Assembly (NCBI GenBank): GCA_020059445.1
Contig: JAGVCB010000057.1
Location: 1 to 8,330, forward strand
Length of the DNA: 8,330 nucleotides
Source of the DNA: Polynucleobacter sp.
GTDB taxonomy: Bacteria > Pseudomonadota > Gammaproteobacteria > Burkholderiales > Burkholderiaceae
Direction: 5' to 3'
Of the stretch, positions 6,030-8,330 are shown piece by piece (the stretch's first letter is position 1; each line of letters opens with the position of its first letter). The notes below the pieces were generated by a model, which was not told the DNA's origin, ran no database searches, and saw nothing but the letters and a program-made list of their open reading frames with translations. A program made the position numbers and the translations under genes.

Positions 6030-7637
6030 TTAAGAAAGCTTGCTGGCATGCTCTCTGGTTTCATGGAAGACGATTTGAGGCCAACGCTCTTGAGTTACCC
6101 TCAAGTTAACCGCAGAGTTGGCCAAATAAGCCAAGTTATCTGCAGCATCTAAAGCTAACTGATGGCCGGCTGAAGAGTTCTGAAAATCACTCATCATTTT
6201 TTTATCTTCACAAGTCACCCAACGAGCGCAGTTAATGCTGGCTGTATCAAAAACAGCATCAACACCATACTCATTCATTAAACGGCTAGCAACCACTTCA
6301 AACTGCAAAGCACCCACAGCACCAAGAATCAAATCGCTACTACTCAAAGGTCTGAATACCTGCACGGCACCCTCTTCACCTAACTGCTGAAGACCTTTTT
6401 GAAGCTGCTTGATTTTCATGGGGTTGCGAATGCGGGCAATTCTGAAAAAGTCGGGGGCAAAGTATGGAATACCGGTGTACTGCAAAGCTTCACCTTCAGA
6501 AAAGCTGTCGCCAATTTGCATGTTACCGTGATTAGGCAAGCCAATGATGTCGCCAGCATAAGCCTCTTCCACTTGTTCACGACTTGAGGCCATGAATGTC
6601 ACCACGTTCGATACTTTGACATCGCGGTTGATACGTAAATGATTGATCTTCATGCCGCGCTCAAACTTACCAGAGCAAACGCGCAAGAATGCAATGCGGT
6701 CTCGATGGGCTGGATCCATATTGGCTTGAATCTTGAACACAAAGCCACTGAACTTATCTTCTCCTGGATCCACTGATCTGACGGTTGCATTGCGCTCTCT
6801 AGGTCCCGGCGCCCAATCTAAAAGAGCATTGAGAATCTCTCGCACACCAAAGTTATTGATGGCTGAACCAAAAAAGACAGGGGTCTGTAAACCACCCAAG
6901 AAACGCTCTAAATCAAATGGATGGGATGCACCTTGCACCAACTCTACTTCCATTTTTAGTTGCGCCATCTCGTCCGGGAACATCTCATGAAGCTTTGGAT
7001 TATCAATGCCCTTCATCACCTGAAACTCTTGATCAGCGCGATCATTGCCCGCAGCAAATAAAAGAATTTCATCATTGATCAAGTGATACACGCCACGGAA
7101 ATTTTTACCCATACCAATCGGCCAGGTCACTGGGGCACACTCGATCTTCAAAACAGATTCGAGCTCATCCAGTAATTCCATAGGATCTCTGGTTTCACGG
7201 TCCATCTTGTTCACAAAAGTGATGATGGGGGTATTTCTCATGCGGCAAACATTCAATAATTTGATGGTTTGCTCTTCAACACCCTTGGCAGCATCAATCA
7301 CCATCAAGGCAGAATCCACAGCAGTCAAAACGCGATAAGTGTCTTCAGAAAAGTCTTGGTGTCCTGGGGTATCTAACAGATTGACCACATGGTCACGGTA
7401 TTCAAACTGCATCACCGAGCTGGCCACAGAAATACCACGCTGCTTTTCAATTTCCATCCAGTCAGAAGTGGCGTGTCGACCGCTTTTACGAGCTTTAACA
7501 GTTCCTGCCAATTGGATGGCGCCAGAGAACATCAAAAGCTTCTCTGTCAGGGTTGTTTTACCGGCATCAGGGTGAGAAATAATGCCAAAAGTCCGGCGTC
7601 TTGAGACTTCGCGGACAATATCGTTACTGTAATTCAT
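6030..7637 (-). CDS. prfC: Peptide chain release factor 3 (RF3 GTPase)
   Basis: RF3 is a translational GTPase that binds the ribosome after peptide release and drives RF1 and RF2 off. The product is 535 residues from ATG 7637, close to the E. coli length. GTPase motifs are intact: the P-loop SHPDAGKTT (21-29), switch region QRGISV (66-71), LDTPGHQDF (88-96) and NKMDRE (143-148) for guanine recognition. [16 protein letters not shown] is the RF3 signature before switch I and separates it from EF-G. Domain II covers [20 protein letters not shown], and domain III includes [19 protein letters not shown] at 7652 in frame would add five residues, but the ATG is preferred, with GAAAAG a few bases upstream as a modest ribosome-binding site. 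nadB lies 77 bases downstream on the same strand without an evident terminator, so read-through is possible. The methyltransferase gene is divergent. Confidence 0.97.
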   Translation of the reverse strand: MNYSNDIVREVSRRRTFGIISHPDAGKTTLTEKLLMFSGAIQLAGTVKARKSGRHATSDWMEIEKQRGISVASSVMQFEYRDHVVNLLDTPGHQDFSEDTYRVLTAVDSALMVIDAAKGVEEQTIKLLNVCRMRNTPIITFVNKMDRETRDPMELLDELESVLKIECAPVTWPIGMGKNFRGVYHLINDEILLFAAGNDRADQEFQVMKGIDNPKLHEMFPDEMAQLKMEVELVQGASHPFDLERFLGGLQTPVFFGSAINNFGVREILNALLDWAPGPRERNATVRSVDPGEDKFSGFVFKIQANMDPAHRDRIAFLRVCSGKFERGMKINHLRINRDVKVSNVVTFMASSREQVEEAYAGDIIGLPNHGNMQIGDSFSEGEALQYTGIPYFAPDFFRIARIRNPMKIKQLQKGLQQLGEEGAVQVFRPLSSSDLILGAVGALQFEVVASRLMNEYGVDAVFDTASINCARWVTCEDKKMMSDFQNSSAGHQLALDAADNLAYLANSAVNLRVTQERWPQIVFHETREHASKLS

Positions 7638-7676
7638 AGGCTTTTCAATCAAATAGCCCTATAGTTTAGTTTAGAG

Positions 7677-7690
7677 TGCCAAAACTGGCA
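7677..7690. repeat. Perfect inverted repeat in the prfC/methyltransferase divergent region
   Basis: TGCCA (7677-7681), spacer AAAC and TGGCA (7686-7690) form a perfect 5+5 dyad, placed roughly midway between the divergent prfC start (7637) and methyltransferase start (about 7722). Its position suits an operator; read on the minus strand it also contains TTGGCA, a fair -35 match for prfC, but no good -10 follows at normal distance. Function is inferred only. Confidence 0.4.
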
Positions 7691-7706
7691 TTAATTGAAT
7701 ATCAAC

Positions 7707-7711
7707 AAGGA
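7707..7711 (+). promoter_or_regulatory. Ribosome-binding site favouring a TTG start for the methyltransferase gene
   Basis: AAGGA lies 10 bases before TTG 7722 and 31 bases before the first in-frame ATG (7743). No Shine-Dalgarno-like sequence precedes the ATG, so this site argues for the TTG start, though 10 bases is at the long end of normal spacing. Confidence 0.5.
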
Positions 7712-7721
7712 TTTACAACGG

Positions 7722-8330
7722 TTGAAAAACCGCTCAGACGCCATGATCGATCCATCATCAAAAAAAGATGCCGCTTCACAAAAACACGAGATCAGACCGA
7801 CTCAATCCATTGAACTTCTCAAAGAATTGCACATCCTTACTCGCGATGGCAAGCTCAATCAGGACACCCGCAGGAAGTTAAAGCAGGTGTATCACTTGGT
7901 TCAATTCATTGAACCATTACTCCAAGAGGTCTTGAGTCGCAAAGATCACTTGAGCATCGTGGACCATGGTGCTGGTAAGTCCTACCTGGGATTCATCTTG
8001 AACGACCTCTTTTGTAAATTACAAGAAAAACCATCCACCATCTACGGTATTGAAGTTCGCGAAGAATTGGTGAAGAAGTCTCAAGATTTAGCGACTCGTC
8101 TGAATTTTTCAAATATGGAGTTTTTGCACTTAAGTGCAGAAGAGTCTCTTGATTCAGACCTTCTACCTCCTGAAATTGATGTGGTCACAGCTTTGCATGC
8201 TTGCAATACGGCCACCGATGATGCCATTAGCTTTGCCTTTGCCAAGAAGGCCAAGCACGTTGTGTTGGTACCTTGCTGCCAGGCTGAGTTAGCAGCAGCT
8301 CTAAGAAAGACCAAAGCTCAATCACTGAAG
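7722..8330 (+). CDS. Class I SAM-dependent methyltransferase, N-terminal part (3' end outside window)
   Basis: The frame is open from about 7722 to the window edge (203 codons, no stop). The sequence has a polar N-terminus, a helical segment (TQSIELLKELHILTRDGKLN), then a Rossmann methyltransferase fold. Numbered from TTG 7722, motif I is IVDHGAGKSYLGFIL (79-93), with the acidic residue for the SAM ribose probably Glu111 in YGIEVREEL. IDVVTALHACNTATDDAI (152-169) is motif IV-like, followed by VVLVPCCQAEL (180-190). The LHAC-x-TATD and PCC pair recalls the Methyltransf_32 group, which includes relatives of GSTCD and Trm13. The substrate is unknown; an RNA target is possible but unproven. An in-frame TAA at 7692-7694 limits the start; ATG 7743 is the alternative to TTG 7722. 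The gene is divergent from prfC across a gap holding a perfect dyad. The fold is secure, the specific family less so. Confidence 0.85.
   Translation, partial: MKNRSDAMIDPSSKKDAASQKHEIRPTQSIELLKELHILTRDGKLNQDTRRKLKQVYHLVQFIEPLLQEVLSRKDHLSIVDHGAGKSYLGFILNDLFCKLQEKPSTIYGIEVREELVKKSQDLATRLNFSNMEFLHLSAEESLDSDLLPPEIDVVTALHACNTATDDAISFAFAKKAKHVVLVPCCQAELAAALRKTKAQSLK

Noticed and set aside
6399..7604. Several rightward open frames antisense to prfC
   Set aside because: Each is short, lacks motifs and is fully explained by the prfC coding sequence opposite.
8081..8314. Leftward 77-residue open frame at the right edge
   Set aside because: It is antisense to the methyltransferase frame, which carries clear SAM motifs; the antisense product resembles nothing.

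Overview
The window reads as an ordinary stretch of chromosome from an AT-rich betaproteobacterium. The NadC motif with NQR after the triple glycine, the RF3 sequence and the PMM/PGM C-terminus resemble Burkholderiales proteins as I remember them. The low GC and gene set would fit Polynucleobacter or a relative; that assignment is inference, as no search was run. No tRNA, rRNA, CRISPR, insertion sequence, phage or plasmid signal was seen.

Layout. 1-265 (+): the 3' end of a phosphomannomutase/phosphoglucomutase. A bidirectional hairpin terminator (about 288-314) separates it from convergent panD (353-721, -). Divergent from panD are two tandem bactofilin genes (818-1165 and 1186-1611, +). A second bidirectional terminator (1629-1656) separates them from a third, convergent bactofilin (1706-2134, -), whose stop codon lies inside a 16-bp tandem repeat. 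Next come nadA (2248-3360, +) and nadC (3434-4291, +), facing convergent nadB (4339-5952, -), whose 3' end overlaps a 13-bp tandem repeat. prfC (6030-7637, -) lies upstream of nadB on the same strand. Divergent from prfC is the 5' part of a class I SAM-dependent methyltransferase gene (about 7722 to beyond the window end, +).

Function. nadB, nadA and nadC together give the complete de novo route from aspartate to nicotinate mononucleotide. L-aspartate oxidase makes iminoaspartate, quinolinate synthase condenses it with dihydroxyacetone phosphate, and quinolinate phosphoribosyltransferase adds the phosphoribosyl group. panD also consumes aspartate, to make beta-alanine for pantothenate and CoA. 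The three bactofilins form a small cytoskeletal cluster. Two begin with an MFGK N-terminus that resembles the membrane-targeting peptide known from Caulobacter BacA; the third starts MADNN and lacks it.

No undescribed multi-gene system is evident. The features most worth a second look are the mixed bactofilin trio, the two short tandem repeats that run across stop codons with periods not divisible by three, the lack of a ribosome-binding site and the abutting -10-like box at nadA, and a perfect dyad between prfC and the methyltransferase gene.
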